From: Onchocerca volvulus
Taxonomy: Eukaryota > Nematoda > Chromadorea > Rhabditida > Onchocercidae
Assembly: GCA_000499405.2 (NCBI GenBank)
Contig: HG738137.1
Span: forward strand, 27,835,756-27,899,755
Direction: 5' to 3'
DNA: 64,000 nt
In this document: positions 25,656 through 39,900 of the stretch, piece after piece
Position numbering within the stretch: position 1 is the first letter of the stretch
Layout: every line of letters begins with the position of its first letter
The notes under the pieces: generated by a model
The model's database searches: none
Told to the model about the DNA's origin: nothing
What the model saw: only the letters and a program-made list of their open reading frames with translations
Position numbers and translations under genes: made by a program

Positions 25656-25922
25656 CTATTATTGACACTAATAACAGTGCTATTACCTGTGCATTACGTT
25701 TGTACAGGTGTTACACACTCCTTAGCAGTTTCCAATTTCCATGGACCGTTGCTCTGTAGTTTATATCAACCAACGCCTTTAATGCGGTCTCATGAGCAGA
25801 AAATTTGGCACCGTAACGCAATTTTCGATTCATCATAAGCGTCATTTCTGCTCATTGATAGTATTTCCGTGATACACACCTAATACACAGGTAAATATCA
25901 CTGCTGTTAGTGGCAATAATAG
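25656..25922. mobile_element. 267-bp TIR element (MITE)
   Basis: The left end CTATTATTGACACTAATAAC and the inverted right end CTATTATTGCCACTAACAGC continue as imperfect inverted repeats for about 55 bp. The interior holds a second inverted pair (TGAGCAGAAA near 25794, TTTCTGCTCA near 25845) and is richer in G+C than its surroundings. The 67-codon frame inside it is incidental. Confidence 0.75.
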
Positions 25923-27924
25923 CAAAATGCATAGGATTAACATATGTTATTATGCCAAAACGTAATTATATTACGTCAACTCATATTGTCGCCTTTTTAA
26001 TCTGTATTTTAGTAATTTTATTAGTGAATATAGGTTAGAATATTTATCAATATCAATCTTTTCATATTTATTGTTTGGAATCTATATATGATTAAAGTTA
26101 AGGCTGCTTATCGTATCATTATATTGCTGTGCATATTGCTCTCCCATTAGGAAGAGTATTCCTCACTAATGAGATGCTAGAATGAATATTCAGCTTTCAT
26201 TTGATTAAATGATGTCAATTACTTCATCACATGGTATTTAAATTTATTTCTAGCTACTAATGAGTCATTATCATTCCAATTGAGTCTTGAATGATTGCAT
26301 CGGATTTGTTATTGCTATTTAAGTTGCCTTTGTAAACTTAAAGTGCACCATATTTTTAAATAGTATTCTTTTTATGATTCAACGATATTGTCCATTTTTC
26401 CTATTTATTCAAGTTTTTTTTTTTTTTTTTAAATTATTTTCCCGGATTTTTTTTTTTTTTTCATTCTATTTATTCTGATTTTGAGACTATTTTTTGATTG
26501 TGAAGAATATCAGCTTAAGTTGAAACAAAAGATACTGATATGATCTTATCGATTGATCATATGTGCATATTATCTGATATCAAAAAATCAGAAATTACGT
26601 AGTAAATTGCGAATATTCTAAAGCAACAAAGAAAGAGAGAAAGAGAAAGAGAGAGGTAAATATTGAAAGAGAATATTAAGCAGTCCCGCAATTTCTAGTA
26701 TCGAATGCTAATTAACTAGGTCAGTTTTCATGGTAACCTTAATGAATAGGAGAGATTGTATGGATTAGGCAATAATATAACTAGCCTTGTTGACAGAAGA
26801 TTGATCTCCTCATTCCATTTCAACTGTATATTAAAACTAGTTATTCTTCCTCATAATAGAGCTATAAAATGATGCATTAAAATAATCAAAAAATAACGAA
26901 AAAGAAGAGACCAAAAAATATTCATGAAAGAACAAAAAAAGATTAGCAGTAAATATTTGATCACAATTTGATTTTTTTAATTTTTAATACAGCAAAATTA
27001 AGCTGATTTTATGTAATCGATTTTTTTTTACAACTGTTTCAATAAAAATATATTACTATTTAACAGGAAAAAGAAAGAAAGGAATAGCGGAAAAAAAGAA
27101 AAGAAGAGATAAAACTTTTTTCTTTTTGTTTCATCGAAATTTAATTAACTTTTTATTTCATTGAAATTAAATGAAAAGATTAAAAAATTTGAATTCAAGA
27201 GAGAGTGAGAGAGAAAGAGAAAAAAAAACGCGAATGATAAATCTTTTCTTTTTTTATTTCATTAAAAATTCAATTAAAAGATTGAAAAATTTGAACAGAA
27301 AAGAGAAAAAATTAAAAAGTTTAAAAAGAGAAAAACGAAACAAAAATGATGAAAATGACGGATGCATTATATTTGTTTTCTTCATTTAAGATTCATTTCG
27401 TTTTATTTGAATTATTGAACTATTATGCAAACATAATAAATATGGCGTACACGCCATATTATCATAAAAACATTTCTGTAAAAATGTTTCTTTTTCTTTT
27501 TTTCTCTCTTGCTCTTCCCTCTTTCTCTCTTTCTCTCTCTTTGTTAAATTTTCTTAATTATGCAGCTATAATTCATAATTAAAGTATGGTGTAATTAGAA
27601 GTTTGCTATAGTTTAAATACTAATTAATAGCTGAGTGTTAACGGAAAATGGTCATTTAAATATTGGATAAAAGTTTCAGAAGACTAATGATATTAGCTAT
27701 TAAACTATTTTCAAAACTCTTTTATTGTTGGTTTCATTTTATCTAATATATGAAATATGATGCTTCTATTATCCTTTTGTAAAAAACTTTTTTCTCATCA
27801 ACATTTAGCAATGAAAATCATTTTTCGTTTTTTTACTTTATGTTTAGTGTTTTAATCTTTTAATGCTTGCTTTTAGTTGAAATAATATTATGGGATTGAT
27901 AAATGAATTAAGTTGTTTATTTTG
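25923..27924. other. Spacer upstream of the AMPK gamma gene
   Basis: No gene seen. It contains poly-T tracts at about 26408-26462, GA-rich stretches near 26630-26655 and 27200-27225, and a short palindrome (27440-27460, AATATGGCGT facing ACGCCATATT). Promoter sequence for the downstream gene is presumably here. Confidence 0.4.
27440..27460. repeat. Near-perfect palindrome
   Basis: AATATGGCG and CGCCATATT flank a 4-nt centre, about 0.5 kb upstream of the AMPK gamma first exon. Confidence 0.6.
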
Positions 27925-27927
27925 CAG
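27925..27927 (+). promoter_or_regulatory. Candidate SL trans-splice acceptor, AMPK gamma
   Basis: TTTTGCAG precedes a 67-nt leader with an in-frame TGA and then the ATG at 27995. Confidence 0.45.
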
Positions 27928-27994
27928 GATTTAAAGTGGCACCTTTTTTATACATCCACGAAAATTCGATTACCCAGAACAAATTTGGTGAATT

Positions 27995-30900
27995 ATGACT
28001 CATCGTCGTCCATCAATGGGTCAATTAAAGCATCGAATTTTTCGGAAGTTTGTTCAAAATTTTAAAAATAGAATCAGAAATTTACATGATACAATTAAAG
28101 GTTGTATACAGCAATGTATAAAAGTGGGCAATGGGAAAAGGATTTTCATCATATGATTATTCTTTTTTCTTTTTTTTTGTTCTTTATTCAATGATAAAAT
28201 TCGGTGAAATTTGATAAGATATCTTTAGTTGCCAATGATTATCATTGAAATAATCTGGATAAGTACATTTGGTTGGATTCTTTAAGAAAATAGTACTTTT
28301 CAAATAATATTTTCAAATACTCCTTTGGTTTTTATTTCGTGATTTGATGCAATTGGGACGATTACCGTCAATAGTTATTTTTTTTTTTTTTTTGGTATAA
28401 TAATACTTAACGCGATTAATTTGATTACTGCTATCATGATTATTCTTTTGATAAGCTATCGCTTAATTTAACTCAATAATACTGAATAATTTTAAATTAT
28501 TGAATAAAATTAAGTAGGATTAATTTAGGTTTAAAATTTATGTAATTTCATTAATAACTATGATTAACGCTAGCTAGTGGTTTTAATTTAAGACGTTACT
28601 ATTTCATGTTTTGATACTTTGATGGGGAAATTCTAATTTTTGAATAATTTTATAGTTCTTATACTACAGCGACTGATAAGTTATCCAGCACCGAAGCTTC
28701 AATATTTATCATTATTAAATCATACTAAATGATTAGAAAATACCAGAAAAAAGTTGTCTTATGTAAGTCATTAACCTGCCGAAAATAATCATTTTTGGCA
28801 ACAGAGTTAAAAGTTTCAGTATTTTGTGCAGAGTGATTTTTTTTACCTTTAATTTTAATTTTTAATATTTTTTAATGTGCCACAATTTCTATTACTAGTA
28901 ATAACGGTGATTCGGGGAAAAAAATTTTGCATAAAAGATAGAAAAAGAAAAGAAAAAAATTCGAAAAAAAATTGTTAAATTAAAAGGATATTTTTACAAG
29001 GTTTCATACTTCAGGAAGAGCGCGAGTTTTACGAAAATTGAACTTGATGAAGAGAACAATAGTGGCGAGATGGATGATAATGAAGCGAAAAGTGCAGCAT
29101 TAGGTTCAAAAACATGGACAAATGCAATGGGACGAACGTTGCGACGAAGATTGAGTGCTTTCCGAAAGGATACTAATGATAATGAAAGGTATCACTGAAA
29201 ATCAAAAAATAAATTTGCATAATTCAGGTATAGAAAATAATGTTTGATATAGTTAAACATTATAGATATTTATGATAAAAAAAAAAAAATTGAATTTTGA
29301 AATAATAATGCAAAAAATAAAAAAAAAAAATTAAAGAAAATTAACCTTTGTATAATAAATTCTCCTCTAAAAACTTCAATGTTTAGCATAATCTTATCAT
29401 GAATTTATTTCTATTTAATTAAATGAAATGCCAGAAAATATCATGACTTGCCTATTTCTATTCAAAAAATCGATTACTTTTTGTCTCTGCCTCTTAATTC
29501 ACTTTGTTTTCGAATCATTTATTTGTTAAATGATCGGAATATTTCTTTAAAATTTTGCTGAATTCATTTCTTTGCTCAATTGCTTTCAAGATATTTTTCT
29601 GCCTTTGGATAACTTTGTCTTATATTTTACCTACCAATTAGCTATTCCAGATTTTAAAAATTTTTGTTTAAGATTTTACTTATTTATAAGTTTTGAACAC
29701 TGAGAGCGAATTTTAAATGTCAATTTATTGTCAAAAAAAAAAAAAGAATAATTCGCTTCAATTTTCATCCTTTTCATTAAATCTTTTTGCAAGATTAATG
29801 ATGCTTCATTATTCTATACTACGCATTTTATCCTTTAATTAATTTGTCGTTAAATCATTTAAATAATATTCAAATATAAATCATTTCGCTATATTAATTT
29901 GCCCAATGATTCGTTTTCATTTCTTTTGCCTTGGTGATATTATACAATTATGATTATTAGCAGCATATTTTAAATCAAATTATTTGATTGTATAATTCAT
30001 TTTTAGTTCCGTTAGTTCGAAATCAATAGCAGAACGAGTCAATGTTATTCAGCTTCGGAAAACTTCTTCAAATACTGTGAGGTAATTCGTTCGATATGCT
30101 TTTTTTTTTTATCATCATTTCTATTTTGATTTTCAATTTGAAATACTTTACTACAGAGTGTTCTTCTGAAAAACTCACTGAAATAGGCTTAATATTGGAC
30201 AGAAAACCTAGGTTTTCGTGTTAAGAAATGTTGATCATATATGAAATTTTTCAATTTTTTTGTAATAATATATGCAGATTATTCTGTTTTTCATCCTTTA
30301 GATATAAATTAGTTTTAATAATATCTTCTCAACTTTTTTTCTTTCAATTTTCCATGCAATTCGATATTCTGTTGTTTTAATACATTATATAATGTTTTTA
30401 TAGAAGAATTTTAAGTTTGTTTGTTTTTACCATTTGTTGGAAAAAAGTTTATTTTTATTACTTGTTGGGGAAAAAAAGTAATTAGAAATTAATATCAGTT
30501 CCGACAAAAATATTATTAAAATTAGCTTTATATTTTCTCATTTTTTTATCTATATAAATAAAAATGTAAATGCAACCTGACACTTCTCAATGATTTCCTC
30601 AAGTTCTCCATCGATTTTTTTCAAATTTTGACATAACCTTGCATTCGAATAGGCGCGTGCTCTTATATAAACTTACTTTTTTCACGTGTCACGTGAATGA
30701 CAACTAAAAGTAAGTGAAAGGCGGAGTTTATTGACTCTGCCTTCCTTTTTCTCTCATTCTCCTTCTTCCTCCACCTCTCTAACAATAATAATGATCCGCC
30801 TTCCTTTTTTTTTCTCTCATTCCCCTTCTCCCTCCCATTTCCCTAATAATAATTAATAATAATAATAACAATAATAATCCGCCTTTCTTTTTTCTCATTC

Positions 30901-33900
30901 TCTCTCTACCTTCCATCTCCCTCTCTCTCTCTACTGCTATGCTTATTACATTACATGGATTTATCCAAAGAAAAAAGGAAAAAAACGATAAAAAGAATCA
31001 AAATGCTTTCTGATGTGATATATAAATATAAAAACTTTTGTATTTGTAATAAGTCGAAAAAAAAATTTGAATATCTGTTAAATTTTGAATTTGAAATTCT
31101 TTTTTTTTTTTTTTTTTTTTAATAAAAATCATTTTAAAGTGTTTGAAAAAAGACATCAATTCAAAGAAATTTTATTACATTAATTCTAAATATTTCTTAT
31201 AATAAGCTTTTTGCTCAGTTAATCTTCTTCGACTTAATTTTGATTTAGCTTAAAATATTTAATGTTAAAATATTAATTTATAACTTTCTTCATTTTTCCA
31301 CAGATTAAATATTCAAACCCACCGGAAGTTTTGGTGACTTATAATTTAATACAATTGATAATAATGCTTTCTTTTTTAAATTTCATTCATATTATATCTT
31401 TATTTGTTTACTTTCATCTATCTGTCTAACTTATGCTTACAAATCGTGAACGAATTTCTCAATCAATTGGGAATGCCATCACCAAATCAATGCTTCGCTC
31501 GATGTAGAATTGCGTCGCAAACAAAATTACGACATAAATGATCGTTTGTCATGTGTGAAATCAAATATTCCTAAGCTTATGTTTGAGCAAAAAGTCATTT
31601 ACGATCAAATAATGCAAATTATCAGTAAGAGAGTTGGAGAGATCTTCTTTTTAGATGCGCCAGGAGGAACTGGTAAAAGGTTTCTAATTAGATTGATTCT
31701 GGCAACAGTTCGATACCAAAATGACTTAGCCTTAGCTCTTGCATCGTCCGGAATAGCTGCAACATTGCTAGCAGGTGGAAGACTGCTCATTCCACTCTGA
31801 AATTGCCATTGAGCATGCAATTCATTGAAACTCTCGCATGCAACATTTCCAAAATATCCGGCATGGAAAAGTATTGCAAAATGCAAACTTATTGTTTGGG
31901 ATGAATACACAATGGGGCGCAAAAAATCGGTCGAGACCCTTGATCGATCATTGCAAGATTTGCATGGAAATATCACACCAGTTGGGAACGCATTGCTTGC
32001 AAGAGAATTCGGGCAAATATTACCTGTAATTCCTCGATCGACACTAGCGGACGAAATAAATGATTGTCTGAAATACTCTACTTTGCGGCGACACATAAAG
32101 ACTTTAAAATTAACTATAAATATACTTGTTCAGTTGCAAAACGATCGATCAAATGGGGTCTTCTCACATCAATTACTGGAAATCGGGAACGGGAAATTGC
32201 CGGTTGATCTGGCCTCAGGATGAATTTCATTGTCTCATAATTTCTGCAATTTAGTAGCATCAAAGGAAGAGTTGGTTGAAAAAGTTTTTTCCGATATTCA
32301 AACTAATTGTAAGAATCACGATTGGCTGAATGAACGAACTATTTTTGCAGCCAGGAAGAAAGACGTCGGCGAACTTAACGATATTATACATTCTGATATT
32401 CAAAGCGAGACAGTCACATATAAATCCGTCGACATTGTTGTGGAAGCAGATGAAATGGTTATGAATCCAACGGAATTTTCGGATACATTCGATCTGCTGG
32501 GGATGCCAGCGCACGTACTACAACTGAAAGTCGGAGTGTCAATTATCATGTTGCGAAATATTAACCAGCCAAAACTTTGCAACGGCACACAACTTGCAGT
32601 AAAAAAATTAATGAACAATGTCGTAGAGGCAACAATCTTGACAAGATCTTACAAAGATGAACATGTCCTTATTCCTCGCATTCCTATGATTCCAACGGAT
32701 ATGCCATTTCAGTTGAAGAGATTGCAATACAATCTTTAGAATTGTACGGTTTAGATCTAGAAACGGATTGCTTCTCACATAGACGGCAAACCAGATAATC
32801 TCTATATCTACATAGACAGTGGAACAACAAAAAATATTGTGTACCCACAAGTATTGTGAAATTAAACATTTTAGATGTGGGCGGAAACTGAAAGATGTTA
32901 AATAATGCCATGACAATTGTAAACAAGAAATACTAAAGATCAAGTGGCACGACATAGTTTCAAAGGGACGGCAAATACGTTTATCACCAAAATGCTCCAA
33001 TTCACAGATAACAAAGATCGAGCAACAACAGTAACAGTCCGTAGTTCCAAGGGTTCCAGTTCGACAGTTCAAAGCGACACAACAGTAACAATAATCGGAC
33101 AATTCATTTGAATAGTATTCTTCTCTATTATTGACAAAGGAAAGAATAACCAGTGATTAATTTACCTGGATCTTCTCTGATAATTATTTGTTGGAAGAAA
33201 CACTCTTCATCAATCAATAAAACATTTCTCAACAGCATTCATCTCTGTTAACAAGACACAAAAAACCTCTTCACACTTATTGCTGACCTAGCCTAATCAC
33301 AATAGCAAGAATCAATCTCCAATCCACCAAACTACAAATCAAATTACAAAGTATCAATTTTTTTTCCCAACATTAGAAACATGCGCTTACTCTTTTCTTT
33401 TTTTCCACTTAACCAGATTGAGCTACAGCAACGCTGTATAAAAACATGCGTGTATTCGAATGCAAAGTTGTGTCAAATTTTCAAAGCAATAGGTTAAGGA
33501 CTTTCCGATATCTAAGATTTTGAATTAATATAGATGAGGCATGTTTTTAAAATTTTCGGAGGTTTAAGATTTTGAACGAACGTTGATATTTTTATTTATA
33601 TAGATTAGCTGGAGCCTTATACGCGAAACGCTGTCGGCCTCCATAGATTAGCTGGATCGATCACGCGGAGGGTGGACCGGATTCAGCTAATTATTCATAA
33701 ATTAAAAAAATCTAATTACTTTCTGTCTCTCACATCGACAAAAGTTCACTATTTGATATTTCTTAGAGAAATTTTAAATGGAACGAATTTTTTTTCTTAT
33801 TTTTTTTTTTTTTTTTTTTTTTTGCAAAAATATGAAATTATTTTCTGGAGTTTAAATAATCAATTGTGAATAAGAAAGAAATAGAAAATACAATTTCTTT

Positions 33901-36900
33901 GTTTGTCATAAATTTAATCGTAATTAATATTCACGAAGACCAAATGAAATATTCATGAAATCGAAAATCCAACCAATGTAATGATGGTGGAAAAAGATCA
34001 AAGGAATAGGGAGAGAAGGAGAGAAAGAGAGAGAGGGAGGGAGAGATTTTAATCATATGATTTTTAATGATTATATTTGTATCTAATCATATGTTTTTTC
34101 ATTTGACTTCGAATAAAGTGTTATCAGTGATGCAGTCAAAAATTAGAGATCCATTGTTTTATACCTTTTTCTCCCAGTAATGGTTTTATAAAGTTTCGCA
34201 GAATTGAACAAAGATTGTTTGGATTTCAGAATTCGTTTATTAGTGAACTAGAAAATCAACGATAATAAGCCTGCGCATAGAATGATCCGATTTTTTTTTA
34301 TAAAAATTTATTTTAAAAATAAATTTCCTGAGAGAGAGAGAGAGAGAAGGAGAGAAAAACAAGAAAGAAAAAAAATATATTGAAAGAATAGAAATTATAC
34401 TAATGATATTTTTTTGGAAATTTTAGTTGTGTTTCGTTTAGTAGTCGTAGATGAGCATCGTTGTTGTTGAATTATTGCATATAAATGGTATAGCTTTTTT
34501 ATAAAATATCTGTAAAATGTGAGAAAATACGTTTTAAAATAGAGCAAAATATTGATTTGCATCGATTTCATTAGTTGTATGAACTAATGAATCGATGCAA
34601 GTCATTACAGAATGATAAAAAAAAATTTTTTTTGACATAAAATATTTTTTTTTTTTCGAAAAAATACGGATATAATGGAACATATAGCATAAATGTAGAA
34701 AAAAAGCGTAAAATCAAACTTTTAAGCAAACATTTTATAATTATAGCTGGGGAAAAAAGTTAATATTGAATAGAATGGAAATGAAAAATATTTGTTAATC
34801 AGTTTTGTCGGGAATTCGATTATAATCGAATTGGTTGATAAGATCCAGTTAGGAATAAGGGAAGCGTAATATCGTATTTTACTCCCACTTCTCCTTCTTT
34901 TTTTTTTTTTTTTTTTTTTTGCTGTATTTTGGTGTATATTTTAGTGGAAAATAACAATTGATAATGTTGAATTTAAATTTGATTTAAATTGTATTAATTT
35001 TATTTGATCAATTAATTTATATTATCAGTATAATCTGAAATGATCAATTATTCAAGATGCAAATTGTATACCTCAGTGATTGAAGAGTATTATCCCAAAT
35101 TAGATAATTTGAAGATCTGTCCAGTTCAGCAGCAAAAAATAGTTTCATTCAGAACGATCAAATAACATCATTTTTGTCGTAATAAATGAATTGAAATTTT
35201 ATTATTTTCATAATTTTAATTCCTTAATTAATTGATTCTAATTAGTACTTATATTTCGACACAATTATTTTGCAAAATTTGTCCCATTCTGAAACTATTA
35301 TTATTATTGTCGTTTTTGCTGCTGAATAATGTGGCAAACATCACGTCACTTGTTTATAAGGTAACATTCGTTCAGATTGTATTAATTTTTGTTTCACAAA
35401 TATTTTGAAACTTAAAATAAACACAGCAAGAAATATCAGAGGAAATATTTTTGTTTCAATCAATATTTCATTCATATATAATTTGCTGGAAATAAAAGAA
35501 AAAAAACGTATTTTAAGAAAGATTGTAATTTCTTGGAAAAATTGTTTCTGTTTCTTAAAATGTTTTAATTATATTAATTTCAAATTTGAATAGTTACTCA
35601 AAATTTACTTAATCAAACTTAAGTTGTTTATTTCGTTTCAGTCAATATTTCCTTCATGGGGTACTTACAAAAAAAGTGATTGTATAGCAGATTAAAAAAA
35701 AATTTTATGAACATACCGGTCATATCTAGTAAAAATTGCATTTTTTTTTTTTTTTTTTCATTCTGCATCCCAATTTTATGATACTATAATTACCATAGTT
35801 GGTAAAAATAATCATAATAATTGCAAAAGATTTTTCTTATTTGTGATTTTTAACATAATTTATCTGATTGAATTTTCGTTAATCTGCTAATTTATGTCAT
35901 TATAATTATATATTTTATAGTTTTTTTTATTAAGCAATTGCTTACGAATAATAGTAAGAAAGTGTTAAAATAATATCATCATAATTTCAACTTATCGCAT
36001 TCCCGTATCATTTAATTTTTACGACATATAGTTAGATTTGTATGAGTGTTTATTAGTTGTTGAGACATAAATTAACTCTAAATTATAAAAGTTAGAAACT
36101 TTTCAATCTTAAGTCATATGATTTTCGGAATTTCTAAACAAAAAATGATTTTCGATCATGTTGTGATTCACGTGCAACTTTCCAATTTCCAGAAATAGTT
36201 TTAAACGCAAGATTTTTTTAAAACTTTTGTTATCAATTATGTTTGGCAAGGCTGTGTGCATTATGATGGATGATAGTCATAAGTTTAAGTTTATTTTGCA
36301 AACATATTTTATTGAATTAAGAGTAAATTTTCATTTTTTCGTTTTATTCTGGTTCATCAATTTTTTGAAATCAATAACTATATAAATTGAATTCGTTCAA
36401 ATCAATTACATGTCTATCATAAAGTTTCAAACTTCGTTATTATGTGCATCATTTTAATTTCCGCAAATAGTTGTTTACTTCAATTCAATTCACAATTTAT
36501 TAGAGTGCTTGTTTTTCAAAAATTTGGATAATATGATATATAGACTATCGTATCAGTAAATACAGTAAATTATGATTTTTTTCTTCAAATAAGCTTCATC
36601 TAAAATTTAAAACTAAAAAAAATAATTTCAGATGTTTGGAAATTAATTCTTGCAGTTGTCTATTTTTAGTTTATAATTTCAGATGAAAACTGTCTTAGAT
36701 AAATCCAAGTATTATAGCAACGAAATATCATATATTGAATTTCCGAAAAACAAGCTCCAAGAATTAACTCGAAACTAGACACCTTAAGCAACTGTTCACT
36801 AAAATTAAAATGAATAATAAAGTTTCAGATCACGAACTTAAGTTCCTCAAGTTGCTTTGTTTGATTATTACAGATGAAATGTTGCACGATTGTTTTTCCT

Positions 36901-39900
36901 ATTCTAATTTAATTTATTCTAATTTATAATTCTTAATTATTGTTTACAATATAAAGATATATTAATTTAATATTACACAAATCCATAAGTTTTCTGTTGA
37001 TAACATTTTTGATTCGAAGTAAGCCTTTTTTATTTTTAAGTCATTTATATGCCACGTATTTTGTTAGAAATTATAGATGTAGAAGATTGATAAATTTTGT
37101 TCACTCATTGTTCGAAAATATAATATTATGAGATATAATATTCGATGATATAATATTATAAATCAATATTCGGAAATATAATATTATCTTTTGTATAAAT
37201 GGCGATATGTTTGCTCATTATATATCCATTTTTATACTGTAAACAATTAACTTCAGTAGGATCAAATGTTTTATATTTTTGATTATTCAAATGTTCATGG
37301 TGTAGCGAATTTTTTGGATATGAATATAATTTAGATGAAGGAAAATTCAGTTAAATATGAGGCATAGGAAGATAATCATTCTGCTGAATGTATATGTTTT
37401 CTAGAAGATAACAAATAAAAATATTTAATTTAAATATTTCATTATTTCTCATGACCAAAAAAATCAATATTAACCATAGATCAATATTCAAAAGATCAAC
37501 ATATATAGATCAATATTTACTCCACTAAATTCTTTTCATATTATAATAGAAAAGTAATTTCTCATGATTTTATTTTACTAAATGTGGTATTGTTCTGATT
37601 TATTATTATCAAATTAAGTAAATTATTGATCTATATATGGGAATTGGAAATTTAAATTGTAGTTTTTAATTTCTACTACAAATATAATTTCAATGTGGTT
37701 CAAATTTGGAATTTTTTTTTTCTTAGATCATATGTAATTATTTTTTAGATTTAGCTCAGCTGATAAGGTAATACGACATCCTTGTCGAGATACTGATGCT
37801 TTATCAATGATTGGTAATTCACAATCCGGCTCAAATATGCAAACTAGTCAAGATTCACACATGAATTATGTTCATTTGATGAAATTTAATACATGCTATG
37901 AAGCGATGCCAGCAAGCTCAAAAATGGTTGTTTTTGACACCAAACTGCAACTCAAAAAAGCATTTAATGGACTTATTTATCAAAGTAGGTTTTAAATTTT
38001 AATTCTGATATGAACAATTGAAAGTTTGTTTTTAACTTAAAAACAATTTTCTCATTAAATTTAGTCGTTACAATAGCGGAATACTGTCTTATTGTTAGAT
38101 TTATACATCACACTTCAAAAGAAAACTATTTACGCCGGATTCAGACAGTAGATCCTCAAATCTGGATTTTTATATCTATGGAAAGCCGAAATCTGTTTTG
38201 GATGTTCGATTTTTTGTTTGAAGAATATTCTTCGAAATGGCGAAAATCTACTCTTCAAAATTTAAAAAAGTTTTTCCTGAAATGTGCAGAATAAAGGATA
38301 TTTTGTTTTCATTTCTGATAGCTGGAATGTATTATCGTTTCTTGTATTGACAAAAGTAATTAATGTGTACCTAATTTCTAAAAAAACCCCATTCCATTAT
38401 TCTTTGATTTAGATTAAAATTTAGAGAATTTACTTCTTTTTTGGTAAATAATTGATGAAACAAGTTTATAGATAATTTACTTATAGATACACGACATGTA
38501 TTACTATCGGATTCAGCTAAGAATAATGAAATTGTTGGCATATTATCTGTAACAGATTTCATTCGAGTTCTTTTGTTATTACACAAGTTAGTTTACTTCT
38601 ATATATATATATATATATATTTGAAGCTCTATTAAATCTCACATTAATCCTAATAGTATCATGACAAAATTGATTATCGATCAATTGATACTCTTCAGCT
38701 ATGCATCATTATTTTAGGATAAATCAGATTTAATCGTGAAAAAGATTTAAGAATATTTAATCTGTTATTGTTTAAACTAAAATTAATAAGTTGATTATGT
38801 TTTGAGATTTCTTCTCCGAGCATATAGCTTAGTAGAAGCAAATTATTTGCAAAAATATAAGATTCAAGCAAGAAATTCTTTATATATAATATTTTTTTTT
38901 GTTCAGGATGAGAAATGAAAGGAAGGATGAGGAAAAGGAAGTCATATGTGAGAAAAGAATTTCTCTAACAGATAAAGCCGAAATCGATGGAAATTCCAAT
39001 TTAGAATCGAATAATACCCTAAAGCAGTCGGAAATATCTGATATAGAAAAGCGACGAAATAATATTTCAAATGATGAATGTGAGGATGAAAATAAAATAA
39101 AAGAAGAAATGACGGATGCCGGATCAAATACGCCGAAAGAGGATATCGGAACTCTTACCATATCCGAATATCGGGGTTTTTCTTTTTATTTCAATTTTTC
39201 CTTTAAAATAATATTTTCAGATGGAAATGTAATTTGATTTCTGAAACAACGAGTTATTGCTATGATGTAAGTAGATAATATGAAAGTTCAATAATTTTGC
39301 AATTATTACATTTTCTATATCTATCAGAAGTTATGTAATTCTTATTTTAACAGAACTTCGTTTTTCAGATTTGGTATGTAAGGAAGGAAAATTAATGGAT
39401 CTTGTATCAATAACTGCAGAAGAAAGGTATACTTATTTATCGTTATTAACAAATATGACAGTTTGCTTTTGCAATAAACTTTGAAATTGAAAGTCAGATT
39501 CCCGGGTAATTTTAAATTTACAGGATTTTTTCTCTGGGACAAATTATCCGTATGAATTTTATGAATTTTAGAACAAATAAGTTTTCAAGTTATCTCTCCT
39601 TGCAGATTCAAATGTGAGATATCTATTTCCTAGAAATTTCTGCAAATCAGATTTCTACAGATAAGATCATCGAATCGATTTCAAAACTCTGGAATTCTTT
39701 GTAATTTGATATTCTATTGCGCATTATATAGTATTGCTTATTTTTTTATTAGTTTCAGTTTATTGAAAGCGGCTTGTTTACTCAGTAAGCAACGTATACA
39801 TCGTTTGCCGGTATTGGATCCGTTCGATGGAAGTCCATTGTTCATTTTAACTCATAAACGGATTCTCAAATTTTTATGGCTTTTTGTAAGTCATCTATTC

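Larger units (their letters stand above)
30082..37748 (+). other. 7.7 kb AMPK gamma intron 3
   Basis: Holds the 3.1 kb Helitron H3 (30549-33690), GA microsatellites (34010-34045, 34330-34350), a hairpin (34557-34600) and a foldback (36448-36835). I see no other exon of the host gene. Confidence 0.6.

Noticed and set aside
31605..32096. 163-codon minus-strand frame
   Set aside because: Antisense shadow of helicase motifs I to III, which read on the plus strand.
32608..33102. 164-codon minus-strand frame
   Set aside because: It is the antisense of the decayed Helitron helicase on the plus strand.
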